This document shows positions 62,184 through 64,000 of a stretch of DNA of 64,000 nt, piece after piece. The notes beneath the pieces were generated by a model. The model saw only the letters and a program-made list of their open reading frames with translations. It was not told the origin of the DNA and ran no database searches. A program made the position numbers and the translations under genes. Source of the DNA: an uncultured Oscillospiraceae bacterium (GTDB taxonomy: Bacteria; Bacillota; Clostridia; Oscillospirales; Ruminococcaceae); contig CAKSLI010000004.1 of NCBI GenBank assembly GCA_934466475.1, forward strand, positions 110,656 to 174,655, in the 5' to 3' direction. The stretch's first letter is position 1; each line of letters begins with the position of its first letter.

Positions 62184-64000
62184 ATGGACAACAACAAGCG
62201 CAAATCAAAAAATGGCAAGACTGCTTTGATGTTTGCCTTTGCGGTTACGGTACTTGCGTCCCGTGCCACTGCTTTGGCGGCTTCCGCTGCACCAGCAGAT
62301 AATAATGAGCTTGGGATCAATAATAGCGATTCCGAAAAAAGCGGCGGTTCCGAAGCGTTTTATAAAGAGCTTTCACCCAATGTTTATTATCAGCTGAATG
62401 CCGACAGGGCAACCTATAATTTTCTTTCAACGCTTGACAGGATAAGAGATTTCTCTACATACGCCAAAACTGTGACCAATCCTGGTCATTTTGAGGGCAA
62501 CGTATGTGTTGGTTCAGCTATCGACTGCGTAGACCTGTTCAATGACAGATACTGCGAAATCGTCAAGGACGGAAAATATATCTGCTATCTTGCAGAGCCT
62601 CCGAAATACAATGGTAATCCGATCAAGCTCAAGGCTGTAAACGATACTAAATATGAGCTTGTTCTGGGATTTGATTATACCACTTTCACCTGGAACAACG
62701 GAAACAGCATCGGATTTGAGGCACAGGGTGTTAGATATGTCATTGAGAATGATCCATCGACCGTATCAATTCGCGCTTACAATCCGGAGGTCGATTCTTT
62801 CAACGATGTTGACGGAATACTTGACGACCTTGCTTACAACGGCAGTAGGCTCTGTACTGCAACTCAGTTTGACGAGAGCAGGTCTGCGACCGATACGCTG
62901 AACAGCGCGATAAACGCTATGATGTCGGCCGATTCCGGCGAAACTATTTTTGTCAATGTTCATGCAAGGGATTTACAGAACAACGACAGGCTGGTTCAGC
63001 AGCTCCTTACTGATAACAATGGTGTTAAGATCGTTGTCAATGTAATGACCGATGGTATTGACTGGATGAGCTTCGGCAATATCAGCGGAGTGAATTTTAA
63101 TCCGAACTGCGGAAATGTTATATTCAACTTTGGCACATATACCGGTCAGATTTCCATCAGTGAATGCGGGGGGATTATTGTTGCTCCATATGCAACAGTA
63201 AGCAATTCCAGCAATATAAATGGTTCAGTCATTACCAGAACTCTTAACAAGAACGGCGAGATCCATCAGGTAACTAACAATTTCGATGTTCCCGATAATC
63301 CTGATGGAGATACTGATACAGATACGGACACTGATACCGATACCGATACCGACACGGATACCGATACAGATACAGATACAGATACCGACACCGATTCTGA
63401 CACAGACACCGATACCGACACCGACACGGATTCTGATACCGATACAGATTCCGACACGGACACAGATTCCGATACAGACACGGACACTGATTCTGACACG
63501 GACACCGATTCCGACACAGACACTGATTCTGATACGGACACGGATTCTGATAGCGACACGGATTCTGATAGCGACACGGATTCCGACAGCGACACGGATT
63601 CTGATACCGATACGGACACCGATTCCGATACAGACACGGATTCTGACACTGACACGGATTCCGATACCGACACGGATTCTGATACCGATACGGACACCGA
63701 TACCGATACGGATACAGATTCTGACAGTGACACGGATTCTGATACCGACACCGATTCCGACACGGACACCGATTCCGACACGGACACGGATTCCGACACT
63801 GACGCAGATTCTGATAGCGACACGGATTCTGACAGCGACACAGATTCTGATACCGACACAGATTCTGACACGGACACCGATTCCGATACAGACACGGATT
63901 CCGACACGGACACCGATTCCGATACGGACACCGATTCCGACACGGACACGGATTCCGACACTGACGCAGATTCTGATAGCGACACGGATTCTGACAGCGA
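62184..64000 (+). CDS. Choice-of-anchor A surface protein with Asp-Thr/Asp-Ser repeats (3' partial)
   Basis: At least 605 codons, open at the window end. A signal peptide ([20 protein letters not shown], cleaved near ALAAS) precedes a globular region to about residue 370. The parts [41 protein letters not shown] and [16 protein letters not shown] are the choice-of-anchor A pattern, known from cell-surface and ice-binding-like proteins. From residue 376 the protein is only (Asp-Thr/Asp-Ser)n, as in staphylococcal Sdr proteins, where it is a stalk between adhesin and wall anchor. The anchor lies outside the window. The first 1.1 kb has lower GC than the neighbours. Confidence 0.82.
   Translation, partial: MDNNKRKSKNGKTALMFAFAVTVLASRATALAASAAPADNNELGINNSDSEKSGGSEAFYKELSPNVYYQLNADRATYNFLSTLDRIRDFSTYAKTVTNPGHFEGNVCVGSAIDCVDLFNDRYCEIVKDGKYICYLAEPPKYNGNPIKLKAVNDTKYELVLGFDYTTFTWNNGNSIGFEAQGVRYVIENDPSTVSIRAYNPEVDSFNDVDGILDDLAYNGSRLCTATQFDESRSATDTLNSAINAMMSADSGETIFVNVHARDLQNNDRLVQQLLTDNNGVKIVVNVMTDGIDWMSFGNISGVNFNPNCGNVIFNFGTYTGQISISECGGIIVAPYATVSNSSNINGSVITRTLNKNGEIHQVTNNFDVPDNPDGDTDTDTDTDTDTDTDTDTDTDTDTDTDTDSDTDTDTDTDTDSDTDTDSDTDTDSDTDTDTDSDTDTDSDTDTDSDTDTDSDSDTDSDSDTDSDSDTDSDTDTDTDSDTDTDSDTDTDSDTDTDSDTDTDTDTDTDTDSDSDTDSDTDTDSDTDTDSDTDTDSDTDADSDSDTDSDSDTDSDTDTDSDTDTDSDTDTDSDTDTDSDTDTDSDTDTDSDTDADSDSDTDSDS
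63309..64000 (+). repeat. GAYWCN-type hexanucleotide array coding for Asp-Thr/Asp-Ser
   Basis: Over 690 bp to the window end, codons alternate GAY with ACN, TCN or AGC. Early units are Asp-Thr only, later ones mix Asp-Ser and Asp-Thr. One GCA (Ala) interruption occurs in the DAD position near 63804 and again near 63964, suggesting a longer repeated block of about 160 bp. Such arrays vary in length by slippage. Confidence 0.9.

Noticed and set aside
63266..63985. Minus-strand frame coding for Ser-Val/Ser-Glu repeats, like a serine-rich repeat adhesin
   Set aside because: It is the antisense of the Asp-Thr/Asp-Ser repeat. The plus strand has promoter, RBS, signal peptide and a globular domain in frame; the minus frame has none.

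Overview
The window reads as chromosomal DNA of a low-to-mid GC Gram-positive clostridium. The gene content (T-box-controlled proS, ylxR/ylxQ next to infB, ECF transporter module next to truA, type IV pilus genes, sortase-like PDTG tails, Asp-Thr/Asp-Ser repeat adhesin) and the frequent TTG starts fit an anaerobic gut or rumen Oscillospiraceae/Ruminococcus-like species. This placement is inferred from gene content only. Nearly all genes from 4.4 kb onward lie on the + strand in tightly packed operons. Most promoters I can see have a TTGACA-like box, exactly 17 bp, then TATAAT. I found no rRNA, tRNA, CRISPR array, phage module or transposase gene.

Region by region. 0-1.1 kb: a small secreted Ala/Thr-rich surface protein with an SPDTG tail and a SLOG-family protein. 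1.1-4.1 kb (minus strand): prolyl-tRNA synthetase behind a T-box riboswitch, then two AT-rich unknown genes. 4.15-4.37 kb: a 222-bp non-coding element of nested hairpins with 13-bp perfect terminal inverted repeats. 4.4-13.2 kb: the classic rimP-nusA-ylxR-ylxQ-infB-rbfA-nrnA-truB-ribF translation/RNA operon, followed by gltX. ylxQ appears to start at AUA and IF-2 carries two long amino-acid repeat arrays. 14.9-19.9 kb: a Gld-like ABC export module with a DUF4340 protein. 20.2-20.5 kb: a second hairpin-rich non-coding element. 20.5-22 kb: a small minus-strand protein and a 4Fe-4S protein. 22-37.8 kb: a long co-directional series with a radical SAM enzyme, ruvC-ruvA-TPR-ruvB, glmM, a methyltransferase, a fused EcfA-EcfA ATPase, ecfT, truA, a DUF5711 protein, a CvpA protein, a ClpE-like ATPase and a short-chain reductase.

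38-39.9 kb: gamma and beta subunits of a sodium-pumping decarboxylase without the alpha or biotin subunits. 40-42.2 kb: an aspartate carbamoyltransferase carrying a PyrI-type zinc domain on its own C-terminus, then a stripped-down RACo-like ASKHA protein. 42.3-45.5 kb: rplS (with a structured leader), lepB, rbgA, rnhB, yraN. 45.5-51.6 kb: thrC, a phosphoesterase, tig-clpP-clpX protein quality control, an alkyltransferase-like protein and a tiny membrane protein.

51.6-62 kb is the most unusual part. One promoter precedes an uninterrupted run of nine genes: an unrecognised all-helical protein, a 1166-residue fusion (Fn3-like, Big2-like, CapA phosphoesterase, two DUF6270-like units, no signal peptide), a transglutaminase-like lipoprotein, then pilC-type, four pilin-like and pilT-type genes. 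This looks like one envelope/pilus operon of unknown function. The window ends inside a secreted choice-of-anchor-A adhesin with a long Asp-Thr/Asp-Ser repeat.
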